From an uncultured bacterium (GTDB taxonomy: Bacteria; Cyanobacteriota; Vampirovibrionia; Gastranaerophilales; Gastranaerophilaceae): a stretch of 64,000 nucleotides of DNA. The stretch's first letter is position 1. Each line of letters starts with the position of its first letter. Below are positions 26,189 to 35,646 of this stretch, in pieces. The stretch spans positions 23,703 to 87,702 of the forward strand of contig CACYKP010000004.1 in NCBI GenBank assembly GCA_902775025.1, written 5' to 3'. Under the pieces are notes generated by a model that made no database searches, was not told the origin of the DNA, and was given only the letters and a program-made list of their open reading frames with translations. Both the position numbers and the translations under genes were made by a program.

Positions 26189-26217
26189 TGGAAAATTGAA
26201 AATGGAAAATGGAAAAT
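26186..26217 (+). repeat. Short tandem repeat (ATGGAAA-type) between mlaE and mlaF
   Basis: Four tandem units of seven or so bases (TGGAAAAT, TGAAAAT, GGAAAAT, GGAAAAT) run from the stop of mlaE to the ATG of mlaF. They create several out-of-frame ATGs ahead of the true start. Confidence 0.7.
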
Positions 26218-26932
26218 GAGTATTGAAGTAAAGAATTTAGTAAAATCATTTGATAAGAAAGTAATATTAGATAATATATCATTTAAGGTAGATGATGGAA
26301 AGATATTATCAATAGTAGGTTTTAGCGGTTCCGGAAAGAGTACGGTTTTGAAGCTTATAAGCGGTTTGATTGAAAAGGATTCCGGTGAGGTTATTACAAC
26401 AGGCGGCGACATAGCGATGGTATTTCAATACTCTGCACTTTTTGATTCTTTGAATGTATTTGATAATATCTCGTTTGCACTTCAGGAAAGAAAAGATTTA
26501 CGAGGCAAATATACAAGAAAAGAATTGGAGAAAATCGTTGCGGAAAAACTTGAACTTGTTGGACTTTCAGGAATTGAGGATAAGTTTCCATCAGAGTTAT
26601 CTGGAGGTATGCAAAAACGTGTAAGTTTCGCACGTGCTATTGTTACAGAACCTAAGATTATTCTGTATGACGAACCTACTGCTGGTTTGGATCCAATATC
26701 ATCAACGCTAATAGAGGATTATATTGTTAGATTAAAAAACGAAACAAATGCGGCTTCAATAGTTGTTACTCACCAAATGTCAACTATTCGAAGGACTGCT
26801 GATTCTGTGTTAATGTTGTATAATGGACATGCAGTTTTTGAAGGTTCTCCTGATGAATTATGCAGAGAAGAAACACCTTATACAAGGCAGTTTGTTGAGG
26901 CAACATTAGACGGACCTATGAAAATGAATTAA
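26216..26932 (+). CDS. mlaF: MlaF-type ABC transporter ATPase
   Basis: 238 residues. Walker A is GFSGSGKSTVLK at residues ~34-45, the Q-loop is MVFQYSALFDSLNVFDN, the signature is ELSGGMQKRVSFARA, and Walker B with switch follows as IILYDEPTAGLDP and VVTHQM. It powers the adjacent permease. The 27-base gap from mlaE is made of tandem GGAAAAT-like units, and no clear Shine-Dalgarno sequence is seen, which is unusual for this operon. Confidence 0.94.
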   Translation: MSIEVKNLVKSFDKKVILDNISFKVDDGKILSIVGFSGSGKSTVLKLISGLIEKDSGEVITTGGDIAMVFQYSALFDSLNVFDNISFALQERKDLRGKYTRKELEKIVAEKLELVGLSGIEDKFPSELSGGMQKRVSFARAIVTEPKIILYDEPTAGLDPISSTLIEDYIVRLKNETNAASIVVTHQMSTIRRTADSVLMLYNGHAVFEGSPDELCREETPYTRQFVEATLDGPMKMN

Positions 26933-26947
26933 AGAGGAATATGAAAA

Positions 26948-28303
26948 ATGAAAATATCACCTGCACTAAAAGTCGGTATTTTGACTATAATATCCATAAC
27001 AATTCTTTTGTTTACAATTTTGTGGATAAAGGGGCGTTCTTTTTCTTCAGCGGAAAGAATAGAAGTTCAGTTTAAGGATGTAAACGGAATGCGTCCCGGC
27101 TCCGGCGTACAAATGATGGGTATGAGAGTCGGGCAAGTGGAGGAAATTACTCCGGTAGTTGATGGTGAATCAAGCTATGTAAAGATGAAATTTGTAATTA
27201 CCCAACCGGGAATTGAGATTCCGAAAGCTTCAACTCTTTCTATTCAGCAGTCAGGGTTGATAGGTGAACAATTCTTGGAAATTACCCCGCCAAAACTGAG
27301 AACAGTTTATCTTCCGGTAATAAAACAAGATTTAGTAGTTAATGGCGCGCCTGTTGAAATAAGATTAGACGATAAATTATATGATGTAGGACATGTTAAA
27401 AAGTCTCAGATAATGACTTCTAAACTTGTTCCTGTAGAACTTTCAGATTTAATAAAAACTCCGTATACCTATAAAGTTGACTATGTGGTGAACCTTCCTG
27501 GATTAAGATTACCTCATTTTATGAAAGGTGAAATTGTTACGGTAGAAGGTGAAAAGAAACTTAGAATTCAACCTTTAGATAATTCTGCGTTGCCGTATCC
27601 TCAGCAAACTTCACCCTATACTATACTTGAACCTTTGAGGATAGCGGATTTTATGGATTTACAGTATCAGGCTGCTGAGTCTTTGACAGAGATGAGCAAA
27701 ATGGTTAATGATTTAATGAATGATAAGATGATAGCTGAAATCAGGCAATCTGTTACCAACTTTAAAGATTTGACTGCACAAGCAACTACAACATTACAAA
27801 AAACCGAAAAACTTATTGATACTTCCAGAAATGATATTGATACAATTCTTTGGATGATGAGTGATGTAGCTAACAGCTTTAATAAACTCGCAACAAATGT
27901 AAACGGTATCATAGGTGATGAGAAATTTAAACCTACAATGTATAAAACGGCAGAGTCGTTCTCAAAGTTAGCAGATGCTCTTTCTCCGATAATAGGCTCT
28001 GTTGATGCTCAAGCATTTGCAGAAGATTTGAATGCTATTATGAAAAATATGAATGAGATTTCTACTTCTGTTAATAAGATGACAAAAGATGAAAAATTAA
28101 AAACTAAAATTACAACTTCTATTGATAATTTGAATACAACAATGTACGAAGTAACAACTACTCTGGAAACAATAAACGGAGAAAAAGGCGATAAAGAAGG
28201 TTTGAAACAAATTATGAAAGATGCATCAGTAACTGTTTCAAATCTGAAAAAATTCTCAGAAAAATTAAATAAGAGATTTTTGTTATTCAGGTTATTGTTT
28301 TAG
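26948..28303 (+). CDS. mlaD: MlaD/MCE-family substrate-binding protein
   Basis: 451 residues. An N-terminal membrane anchor (VGILTIISITILLFTILWIKG) precedes the MCE domain (~38-120: RIEVQFKDVNGMRPGSGVQMMGMRVGQVEEI and LSIQQSGLIGEQFLEI). The remainder is unusually long for MlaD (~180 residues in E. coli), with coiled-coil-like helices in the C-terminal half (TTLQKTEKLIDTSRNDIDT and similar). Longer MCE proteins occur in cyanobacteria, plants (TGD2) and mycobacteria and form periplasmic tunnels. GAGG is near the start. It closes the mlaEFD operon. Confidence 0.9.
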   Translation: MKISPALKVGILTIISITILLFTILWIKGRSFSSAERIEVQFKDVNGMRPGSGVQMMGMRVGQVEEITPVVDGESSYVKMKFVITQPGIEIPKASTLSIQQSGLIGEQFLEITPPKLRTVYLPVIKQDLVVNGAPVEIRLDDKLYDVGHVKKSQIMTSKLVPVELSDLIKTPYTYKVDYVVNLPGLRLPHFMKGEIVTVEGEKKLRIQPLDNSALPYPQQTSPYTILEPLRIADFMDLQYQAAESLTEMSKMVNDLMNDKMIAEIRQSVTNFKDLTAQATTTLQKTEKLIDTSRNDIDTILWMMSDVANSFNKLATNVNGIIGDEKFKPTMYKTAESFSKLADALSPIIGSVDAQAFAEDLNAIMKNMNEISTSVNKMTKDEKLKTKITTSIDNLNTTMYEVTTTLETINGEKGDKEGLKQIMKDASVTVSNLKKFSEKLNKRFLLFRLLF

Positions 28304-28329
28304 TTAAAAAATTAAAAGTATTTAAATAA

Positions 28330-28368
28330 ATAATTATGGCGGGTTGGATAAAAATCCGCCATAATTAT
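28330..28368 (+). terminator. Hairpin after mlaD
   Basis: ATAATTATGGCGG and CCGCCATAATTAT form a perfect 13-base stem with a 13-base loop. No T-run follows, so it may be a processing or stabilising hairpin. A second small stem (GTAACAG-GTT-CTGTTAC) lies directly after it. Confidence 0.6.
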
Positions 28369-28494
28369 GTAACAGGTTCTGTTACGGGATTTTTAAATTA
28401 ATACTAAAGTATGATTGACAAATATTTTGTAAAGAGTTATATTTACAAAGTACCGAGATATAAAGAAGAAAATAGAAGGAAAGGAGTGTGTGTT

Positions 28495-28764
28495 ATGAGA
28501 ATAAGCTCCATTAGTGTTGCACAACCCAGAAATGTAAATTACAATTTGAAATCAAGATGCAGTCAGAATCCTAACTTTCAAGGTAAAGGCGGTTTGTTTG
28601 GTCTTGTAGGCGGAACGGCAGTCGGTTTAGGTTTGACATTTATTTCAGGCGGCGCCTTAGCTTGGACTATACCTTTGTTTGGTGGCGCAGCAGGTATTGG
28701 CGGTGATATGTATGAAAAGAAAGATAAGCCGTCAACTGATCAATACGGCAGACCTTTATACTAA
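28495..28764 (+). CDS. Small protein with FQG leader motif and glycine-rich hydrophobic segment
   Basis: 89 residues, unrecognised. The N-terminus MRISSISVAQPRNVNYN leads to NPNFQGKGG at about residue 27, a motif seen in several unrelated unknown proteins here. Residues ~33-68 are a glycine-rich hydrophobic stretch (LFGLVGGTAVGLGLTFISGG), like a glycine-zipper. The longer reading frame from 28411 is rejected because GGAAAGGAG lies in front of the ATG at 28495. A terminator follows at 28787. Confidence 0.7.
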   Translation: MRISSISVAQPRNVNYNLKSRCSQNPNFQGKGGLFGLVGGTAVGLGLTFISGGALAWTIPLFGGAAGIGGDMYEKKDKPSTDQYGRPLY

Positions 28765-28786
28765 AAATTTTATTATATAGTTTTGT

Positions 28787-28822
28787 AAAAAATCCCTGTA
28801 TATGTATGTACAGGGATTTTTT
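28787..28822 (+). terminator. Rho-independent terminator
   Basis: AAAAAATCCCTGTA and TACAGGGATTTTTT form a complete stem with a short loop and a T-run at the end; it closes the 89-residue gene. Confidence 0.88.
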
Positions 28823-28862
28823 AGTGGTGTAAAATACTCTTTGTGAGTTTATAGGGGATAGT

Positions 28863-29666
28863 ATGATAGAAGAAACAGTAGAATATATAAAAAGCAAAAT
28901 AGGTAATTTTAAGCCGCAAATTGGTATTATATTGGGTTCAGGATTAGGAGAACTTGCTGATGAATATTGTGAAACAGCTTTAAATTATTCGGATATAGAA
29001 GGTTTTGAAGCTTCGACAATATCAGGTCATAAAGGAAGATTGGTTTTTGCAAATATTAACGGTAAAAATGTTGTTATGATGCAAGGCAGATACCATTTCT
29101 ATGAAGGACATTCAATACAGAAGGTAGTTTTTCCTATTAAGGTTATGAAAAAACTTGGTGTTGAAACTGTTATTTTAACCAATGCTGCAGGAGGTGTAAA
29201 TCCTGCTTTCAATCCATCTGATTTAATGATAATAACGGATCATATTAATTTTATGGGAGTAAATCCTTTAATTGGTGAAAATGACGATAATATGGGGTTA
29301 AGGTTTCCCGACATGAGCGAAGTTTATACTCCTGAATATGTCGAACTTGTTAAAAAAGTCGGTGATAGTATCGGAGTAGATTTGCAAGAGGGAGTTTATA
29401 TGGCACTAACAGGGCCATCTTATGAAACTCCGGCAGAAGTTAAAATGGCAAGGGTTTTAGGTGCTGATGCAGTTGGGATGTCAACTGCTCCGGAGGCAAT
29501 TGTTGCTGCTTGGGCAGGGATGAAGGTTATTGGTATAAGCTGCATTTGTAATTCAGCTGCAGGAGTAAGTACGGTAGGTTTGTCGCATGAAGATGTTATT
29601 CATGCCGCAAATGTTGCAAAAAACAGGTTTAAAAAATTAGTTACTGAGGTGATAAGCAAACTTTAA
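28863..29666 (+). CDS. punA: Purine-nucleoside phosphorylase
   Basis: 267 residues, the size of trimeric PNPs. It shows GIILGSGLGELA (phosphate loop), STISGHKGRLVF, MMQGRYHFYEGHS, VILTNAAGGVNP and LTGPSYETPAEVKMARVLGADAVGMSTAPEAIVA, with the purine-binding Glu in the GPSYETPAE motif and Asn in ISCICNSAAG. It cleaves purine nucleosides with phosphate. AGGGGAT lies before the ATG. The stop overlaps the rqcP start, so they are coupled. Confidence 0.94.
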   Translation: MIEETVEYIKSKIGNFKPQIGIILGSGLGELADEYCETALNYSDIEGFEASTISGHKGRLVFANINGKNVVMMQGRYHFYEGHSIQKVVFPIKVMKKLGVETVILTNAAGGVNPAFNPSDLMIITDHINFMGVNPLIGENDDNMGLRFPDMSEVYTPEYVELVKKVGDSIGVDLQEGVYMALTGPSYETPAEVKMARVLGADAVGMSTAPEAIVAAWAGMKVIGISCICNSAAGVSTVGLSHEDVIHAANVAKNRFKKLVTEVISKL

Positions 29667-29911
29667 TGAGATTAGATAAATTTTTAAAAGTATCAAGACT
29701 TATAAAAAGAAGAACTGTCGCAAACACCGTTTCAGAGATGGGACGTGTACTTGTTAACGGAAATCCGGCGAAACCTGCTAAGCAATTAAAAGCTGGCGAT
29801 ATAATTGAGATTGAGTATGCGAACAGAATTGAAAAGTTTGAGGTTTTGATTGTACCTGAGGGGAATGTCAGTGTTCAGGATGCATCGACTTTATATAAGA
29901 GTATTAAATAA
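29666..29911 (+). CDS. rqcP: S4-domain RNA-binding protein, RqcP/YabO-like
   Basis: 81 residues, close to the length of B. subtilis YabO (now RqcP). It has the S4 signature MRLDKFLKVSRLIKRRT, GRVLVNGNPAKPAKQLKAGDIIEIEY, and a short acidic tail. RqcP stabilises the P-site tRNA in bacterial ribosome-associated quality control, working with RqcH on stalled 50S subunits. The ATG overlaps the punA stop (TAATG). Confidence 0.83.
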   Translation: MRLDKFLKVSRLIKRRTVANTVSEMGRVLVNGNPAKPAKQLKAGDIIEIEYANRIEKFEVLIVPEGNVSVQDASTLYKSIK

Positions 29912-29925
29912 AAGGAAGTATATTA

Positions 29926-30582
29926 ATGCACGAATTAATTTTAAATATTAGTAATTTGTTTCAATCATTAGGTTTGCAAGGGTTAGCGATTAATGCAGGA
30001 ATAGAGAGTTGCCTTCCCGGTTTTCCTCTTCCGCCGGATTTTCTATTAATTGCAATGGATTTGGCAACTCCTCATAAAGCGTTATTGTTTGCACTTGTTT
30101 GTACAATAGGTTCTGTTTCAGGCGGTGCATTAGGTTATGCAATAGGAAAATTTGGCGGAAGACCTTTGTTTAACAAACTTTTTGCTAAAAAAACGGATAA
30201 ATTTCAAGCTGTAGAAAAATTATATGAACAGTATGGTTCTTTGGCAGTTTTCTTTTCTGCTTTTTCACCTATTCCGTATAATATCTTTACTATAGCAAGC
30301 GGAATATTAAAGATGAATTTCTTAAAATTTACAGGTGTCAGCATTCTTGGCAGAGGCGGAAGATTTTTTCTGGTAAGTACGGTTTTGATGTTGTTTGGTG
30401 AAACAATAAAACAATATTTGAACTATGTAATAATAGCAGTTAGTATTGTACTTGTAATATTCTTTGTAGTTGTATATAAAAAAAGACATTCAATTATAAA
30501 AAGCGAAAAGCCGGAACATTCTATAGTTGAAAATAAATTATCAAAAGAACAAGAAAAAACGGAGCAAGAGGTATGCCAATAA
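29926..30582 (+). CDS. DedA/VTT-family membrane protein
   Basis: 218 residues with several hydrophobic segments. The PLPPDFLLIAMDLATP segment, then the glycine-rich GSVSGGALGYAIGKFGG, the FSAFSPIPYNIFTIASGILKMNFLKF region and GRGGRFF match VTT-fold proteins of the DedA/YqaA group. The charged C-terminal tail (~183-218) is Lys/Glu-rich. DedA proteins include undecaprenyl-phosphate and phosphatidylethanolamine flippases. AAAGGAAG precedes the start. It overlaps yjbQ by 10 bases. Confidence 0.85.
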   Translation: MHELILNISNLFQSLGLQGLAINAGIESCLPGFPLPPDFLLIAMDLATPHKALLFALVCTIGSVSGGALGYAIGKFGGRPLFNKLFAKKTDKFQAVEKLYEQYGSLAVFFSAFSPIPYNIFTIASGILKMNFLKFTGVSILGRGGRFFLVSTVLMLFGETIKQYLNYVIIAVSIVLVIFFVVVYKKRHSIIKSEKPEHSIVENKLSKEQEKTEQEVCQ

Positions 30583-30989
30583 TAAATGAGCATTTTATAA
30601 TGCACACAAAAGGAAACAATGATATTATCAATATAACAAAGCATGTTCAGAACTGTGTCTATAAACACGAATTAAAAGATGCTCTTGTTTGTGTATCAAT
30701 ACAAGGGAGTACTTCAGCGGTTACTACTATAGAATATGAAGAAGGTTTGGTAAAAGATTTAAAAGAAGCATTGGATAGGATTGCACCATCAGGTGCGGAA
30801 TATCATCATGATGAAATTTGGCATGACGGTAACGGATATGCTCATGTACGCTCTGCATTAGTCGGAAGTTCCGTAAATATTGCACTGGTTGATGGATTAT
30901 TGAATTTGGGTACTTGGCAGCAAGTTATTCTCATTGATTTTGATAATAAAGAACGTTCCAGAAATATTACTGTTCAAATTGTTTATTAA
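30573..30989 (+). CDS. YjbQ/UPF0047-family protein
   Basis: 138 residues, the typical length. It has CVSIQGSTSAVTTIEYEEGLVKD, then AEYHHDEIWHDGNGYAHVRSALVGSS, with conserved His and Asp residues that form the putative active site, and NLGTWQQVILIDFDNKERSRNITVQ at the end. The family is called a secondary thiamine-phosphate synthase from low activity of E. coli YjbQ; its physiological role is unsettled. It overlaps the DedA-like gene. Confidence 0.92.
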   Translation: MPIINEHFIMHTKGNNDIINITKHVQNCVYKHELKDALVCVSIQGSTSAVTTIEYEEGLVKDLKEALDRIAPSGAEYHHDEIWHDGNGYAHVRSALVGSSVNIALVDGLLNLGTWQQVILIDFDNKERSRNITVQIVY

Positions 30990-31052
30990 AAACTAGCAAA
31001 AAATTTTTTCAGCGGTTTTATAACAGATAAGTAATTTATCAAAGGGTAAAAC

Positions 31053-32855
31053 ATGCGCATAAGTACAAATTACAATCAAATATCACATAAAAGGCTTTCA
31101 CCTGCTATTTTTAATAAGGGTGGTTCAAAGTTATCTGCGAAGGATTTGAAAAGCTCTTGTGAATATATAGGTCATCTTTTGAATCAAACTCCTGCAAGCG
31201 TCGAAAAGGTTATAGAAGATGCTGATGTATCAAGGGTTCGGTTGCTAAAGGAATTAGCAAGAAAATATAATATGCGTAATGTCGAGCTTCCTATTGCAAA
31301 ACGTGAAAGTAAAGATTGTTTATTTCAAATATATAATGAAATTATAAATCCGCAACCTGAACATTTTGATGTGCTGCGAAGAGTACAGGAGGGTTTTGAT
31401 AGCATAAGAACAATTTTTTCTTTGGCAACAGATGAAAAGAGTTTAGATTTTGTATCAAAATTACAGAGAGATATTTTAATCAATCAAAAAAATCAGTCAA
31501 ACACTATAATAGGGTTGCTTAATTCAAAACATAAAACAATGTTTATGGAGGACATTAATAAGTATAAATCATATTTAAAACTTAATGCCGGCAATTCAAA
31601 AGCTGTAGATGAATTGGATAAAATTATAGATAACAGTCGTTTTGACGGGAAAAAATATGATTCAAAGATTGCAATAAAAAGATTTATGAAGTTTAAATCT
31701 TTTAGGGATTTTATAAAGCCGTTTGAAACGGTGTTGGTAAAAAATTACAATTCGGATAACGGTCGTTTTTTATGGCAATTAACAAACAATATGTGGCATA
31801 GAAATGTGAAGCCGTTTAGTGTTGAGAAAAAAGATATTTTAGGTGTGTATAAAACTACGAACAAGGATAATGTTGATTTAAGACTTGCGGTATTAAATAG
31901 TTTTAATCGTTACTCAAAAAGGAATAATAAATCTGAAGCCGAAGAAATGAATAAGCTTTTTGATAACATAGAAAAAAATAATGATGTAAAGCAATTTGTA
32001 ATAAATTCTGTTGAGCAAGGATTGGCTGTTGATACTATTGGCGAACTTAATTCGATAATAAATAGTACAAACCTTAAAAAAGCGAATTATTTCTTCGAAA
32101 ATGTGAGAAGGATTGTGGCTCTTTCTGACGGTGAAGAAAGACAACACGCTCTAATAAGTGAACTTGATAATCCGTTTTTTACTCCCAAACAGCCAAGAAC
32201 AACGAGAGTGTATGGTATTCGTGATGAAGTTCGTGATTATGGTGTTTTTGGTAAAGCTCAAAGATATTTGGTAAATAAATTTAAAGTATTTTTATATAAT
32301 CATTTTAGTACAAATGAAAGCGCTTCTGCTCAAGAAGAGCAAAAGACAATAAAAAGATTAAAGATTAAAAAGCTTGCTCAAGAAAATAAGATTAAGCTTA
32401 CTAATGATGTTAATGAAATTATAAAAAATAAACTCGGCAGCCGTGTTTATAATGAGCAAGAAGATTTATTCAGATTAAAGGCAACAAAAATAAGATTAAG
32501 CTTATTGCCTGAAATTTTTGATTCAATAAAAATTACAAGGGCGCAATATCGCAAACAAGGCATTGAGCCAAACGTTTCAAACAAAAATGCTGCAAGACTT
32601 TATGAATTAATTAATGGCTCAAACAGAAAAATTATAAGATATATGTTAAAAATATCCGATAAAGAAGGCAATCGAATTTTCAATGTTAATCAAATTATTG
32701 AATTTATAGAAAAAGCAAACAAAGACATTTGTGATGCAAAATCTATGAAACCTGATTACAAAGCTTCTGATACAAAGGCATATTATAACAATTTGTTTGA
32801 TGAATTAAATAAAAAATACGGTAAATTAAAACGAGATAGCAAAACAAAAAAATAA
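31053..32855 (+). CDS. 600-residue unknown protein, paralogue of the gene at 48374
   Basis: Lys/Asn-rich and mostly helical, unrecognised. It opens with MRISTNYNQISHKRLSP, a leader of the recurring type, with IFNKGG near residue 22. It shares with the gene at 48374 the phrases INKYKSYLKLNAGNS (paralogue: IDNYKSYLRLNAENK) and, in the last ~130 residues, EQEDLFRLKATKIRLSLLPEIFDSIK and KEGNRIFNVNQIIEFI (paralogue: EQEKIYVNKATKMRLKIMPEILLSIK and TDGTRIFNVIDIMGEL). No membrane segment or catalytic motif is visible. AAGGG precedes the start. It stands alone between yjbQ and valS. Confidence 0.7.
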   Translation: MRISTNYNQISHKRLSPAIFNKGGSKLSAKDLKSSCEYIGHLLNQTPASVEKVIEDADVSRVRLLKELARKYNMRNVELPIAKRESKDCLFQIYNEIINPQPEHFDVLRRVQEGFDSIRTIFSLATDEKSLDFVSKLQRDILINQKNQSNTIIGLLNSKHKTMFMEDINKYKSYLKLNAGNSKAVDELDKIIDNSRFDGKKYDSKIAIKRFMKFKSFRDFIKPFETVLVKNYNSDNGRFLWQLTNNMWHRNVKPFSVEKKDILGVYKTTNKDNVDLRLAVLNSFNRYSKRNNKSEAEEMNKLFDNIEKNNDVKQFVINSVEQGLAVDTIGELNSIINSTNLKKANYFFENVRRIVALSDGEERQHALISELDNPFFTPKQPRTTRVYGIRDEVRDYGVFGKAQRYLVNKFKVFLYNHFSTNESASAQEEQKTIKRLKIKKLAQENKIKLTNDVNEIIKNKLGSRVYNEQEDLFRLKATKIRLSLLPEIFDSIKITRAQYRKQGIEPNVSNKNAARLYELINGSNRKIIRYMLKISDKEGNRIFNVNQIIEFIEKANKDICDAKSMKPDYKASDTKAYYNNLFDELNKKYGKLKRDSKTKK

Positions 32856-32920
32856 ACTCTGTATTTCTTTGTTTATGGTAATATGAATATATAATTTTAC
32901 ACTAAATGAGGAAATATTTT

Positions 32921-35581
32921 ATGACAGATACAATGACTAGGATAGAAGATTTACCTACCGTTTATGATGCGAGAACTGTAGAAGAAAAAATGTATAAGTT
33001 CTGGGAAGACGGTGAATATTTTAAAGCAAACGCTAAATCAAACAAACCTCCGTTTACAATTGTAATTCCTCCGCCAAATGTTACAGGTGTCCTTCATATG
33101 GGGCACGCGTTAGATGAAACTCTGCAGGATATTCTAACTCGTTATCACAGAATGAGCGGATACGAAGCTCTTTGGATTCCCGGAACCGATCACGCAGGTC
33201 TTGCAACACAAAACGTAGTTGAAAAGCAGCTTGCAAAAGAAGGTCTTACCCGTCATGATTTGGGCAGAGAAAAATTCCTCGAAAAAACTTGGGAATGGAC
33301 AAATGAGCATAAAAGCAGAATTTTAGACCAAATGAAAAAACTTGGTGCTTCTTTTGACCGTTCAAGAGAAAGATTTACTTTTGACAAAGGCTGCTCTGAA
33401 GCAGTTAAAGAAGTTTTTGTTACTCTTTATAACAAAGGCTTAATCTACAAAGGTGCATATATTGTTAACTGGTGTCCTCGCTGCCAATCAGCTATTTCTG
33501 ATATTGAAACAGAATACGAAACAGAACAAGGACATTTGTGGGAAATCTCTTATCCGCTTGTTAACGAACCGGGGGCTATAATAGTTGACACAACTCGTCC
33601 GGAAACAATGTTTGGCGATGTTGCAATAGCAGTTCATCCATCAGATAAAAAATATTCTGAATTAATCGGCAAAAATGTTCTTATACCTCTTACAAACAGA
33701 GTTATACCTATTATTGCAGATGAGTACGTTGATAAATCATTCGGTACAGGTGCAGTTAAGATTACACCGGCTCACGACCCTAACGACTTTGAAGTAGGAA
33801 ACAGACACGGGTTTAAACCGATTTGGGTAATAGATGAGGAAGGCAAAATGAAATCTTGTGCAGAAGTTCCGCCTGAATACCAAGGTTTAGACAGATATGA
33901 AGCAAGAAAGAAAGTTGTTGAAATGTTATCTTATAACAATTTCTTGCTCAGAGTAAAAGACCACGAACACAATGTTGGTAAATGCCAAAGATGTAATACG
34001 ACTATCGAACCGCTTCTTTCGGAACAATGGTTCGTAAAAATGGCACCGCTTGCAAAAGAAGCAATTGCGGCAGTAAAAGACGGCAGAATCAACTTTATAC
34101 CTGAACGCTGGACTAAAAACTATTTAGGCTGGATGGAAAATATCAGAGATTGGTGTATTTCTCGTCAAATATGGTGGGGACACCAAATTCCTGCATATTA
34201 TCATAAGCAAACCGGTGAAATGGTAGTTGCAAAAGAAAATCCTGATCCAGAAAATTACGTTCAAGAATCAGATTGCCTTGATACTTGGTTTTCATCAGGC
34301 TTGTGGCCATTCTCTACTATGGGATTCCCAAATTCTGAAACAGACGATTTTAAGAAATTCTACCCGACTTCAGTTCTTGTAACAGGATTTGATATTATTT
34401 TCTTCTGGGTTGCAAGAATGATTACTATGGGGTTAGAGTTTACAGGAAAAGCTCCGTTTAAAGATGTTTATATTCACGGTCTTATCCGTGATGAAAAAGG
34501 TCAAAAAATGTCTAAATCTAAAGGCAACACTATTGACCCTGTTGAAATTATCGAAAAATACGGTTGTGATGCTTTAAGATTCACCATGACATCACTTTGT
34601 ACTTATGGCGGTCAGGATATCAAAATCTCTGATGAAAGATTTGAATATGGAAGAAACTTTGCTAATAAACTTTGGAATGCATCAAGATTTGTGTTAATGA
34701 ACCTTGACGGGGTTGATGATAAACCGATTGATAAGAGTAAACTAACTTTAGTTGATAAGTGGATTCTTAACCAATTAAACGAAACCGCAAAACTTGTTAA
34801 TGAAAATATGAAAGATTATAGAATCGGTGAAATTGCTCACGTGCTTTATGATTTCTTCCGTTCAGAGTATTGCGACTGGTACGTTGAAATTGCAAAAATT
34901 CAACTTCAGGATAGTGAACTTAAACTTAATACTCAAAGGGTTTTAAGATATGTTCTTGATATGTCTTTAAGACTTCTTCACCCAATTATGCCGCATATTA
35001 CTGAATATGTTTGGGGATTAATTCCGGGGGGTAAATCAGTAAAAGAAACTTCTGCTTTAATTATTGCAGAATATCCGACTTATAAAACAGAATTGTCTTA
35101 TCCTACAGAAGCTGAAGAGATGAAAATGGTATTCGATACAATTACATCACTCCGTAACGTAAGACAAAGTTTTAACATACCGACTTCTGCAACCGTTGAT
35201 GTTGAAATCAGAAGTGAAGGCAGAGAAAAAGAGATATTTAATTCTATTGAGTCTTATATTCACAGACTTGCAAAAGTTAATAATATCTCTTATGCAGAGT
35301 TGAATGCTCCTGTCCCTCCAAAGAGCGCAACAGCAGTTGTTTCAACATCTAAATTGATTGTTCCGCTTGCAGATTTGATTGATTTAGATGCAGAAGTTAA
35401 AAGACAAGAAAAGAAGCTTGCAAAACTTACAAATGAAAAAAATTCTTTGATGGGCAGAATGAAAAATGAAAAGTTTGTTGCAAACGCACCTAAAGAACTT
35501 GTTGAACAAACAAATGCTCGTATTGAAGAAATAACTTCTCAAGAAAAAGTAATTAAGGATTTAATCGAATCCTTAAAATAG
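32921..35581 (+). CDS. valS: Valyl-tRNA synthetase
   Basis: 886 residues, the normal length. Class I motifs are present: PPPNVTGVLHMGHALDETLQD (HIGH variant HMGH) near residue 50 and GQKMSKSKGNTIDP (KMSKS) near 540. The editing domain is seen around TRPETMFGDVAIAVHP, and the C-terminal coiled coil (AEVKRQEKKLAKLTNEKN) is valS-specific. The frame extends upstream to an ATG at 32906, but GAGG sits inside that stretch and is well placed for the ATG at 32921. The next small gene follows closely. Confidence 0.97.
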   Translation: MTDTMTRIEDLPTVYDARTVEEKMYKFWEDGEYFKANAKSNKPPFTIVIPPPNVTGVLHMGHALDETLQDILTRYHRMSGYEALWIPGTDHAGLATQNVVEKQLAKEGLTRHDLGREKFLEKTWEWTNEHKSRILDQMKKLGASFDRSRERFTFDKGCSEAVKEVFVTLYNKGLIYKGAYIVNWCPRCQSAISDIETEYETEQGHLWEISYPLVNEPGAIIVDTTRPETMFGDVAIAVHPSDKKYSELIGKNVLIPLTNRVIPIIADEYVDKSFGTGAVKITPAHDPNDFEVGNRHGFKPIWVIDEEGKMKSCAEVPPEYQGLDRYEARKKVVEMLSYNNFLLRVKDHEHNVGKCQRCNTTIEPLLSEQWFVKMAPLAKEAIAAVKDGRINFIPERWTKNYLGWMENIRDWCISRQIWWGHQIPAYYHKQTGEMVVAKENPDPENYVQESDCLDTWFSSGLWPFSTMGFPNSETDDFKKFYPTSVLVTGFDIIFFWVARMITMGLEFTGKAPFKDVYIHGLIRDEKGQKMSKSKGNTIDPVEIIEKYGCDALRFTMTSLCTYGGQDIKISDERFEYGRNFANKLWNASRFVLMNLDGVDDKPIDKSKLTLVDKWILNQLNETAKLVNENMKDYRIGEIAHVLYDFFRSEYCDWYVEIAKIQLQDSELKLNTQRVLRYVLDMSLRLLHPIMPHITEYVWGLIPGGKSVKETSALIIAEYPTYKTELSYPTEAEEMKMVFDTITSLRNVRQSFNIPTSATVDVEIRSEGREKEIFNSIESYIHRLAKVNNISYAELNAPVPPKSATAVVSTSKLIVPLADLIDLDAEVKRQEKKLAKLTNEKNSLMGRMKNEKFVANAPKELVEQTNARIEEITSQEKVIKDLIESLK

Positions 35582-35646
35582 TGGTAAATGTAAATTTAAG
35601 CAGGGTGTATTATACTGCACTCTTGCTTAAATTAAAAAGGAAGAAT

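Noticed and set aside
28369..28385. GTAACAG-GTT-CTGTTAC as a further REP-like element
   Set aside because: It has a good stem but no GTAG foot and stands directly after the mlaD hairpin, so it is taken as part of that 3' structure.
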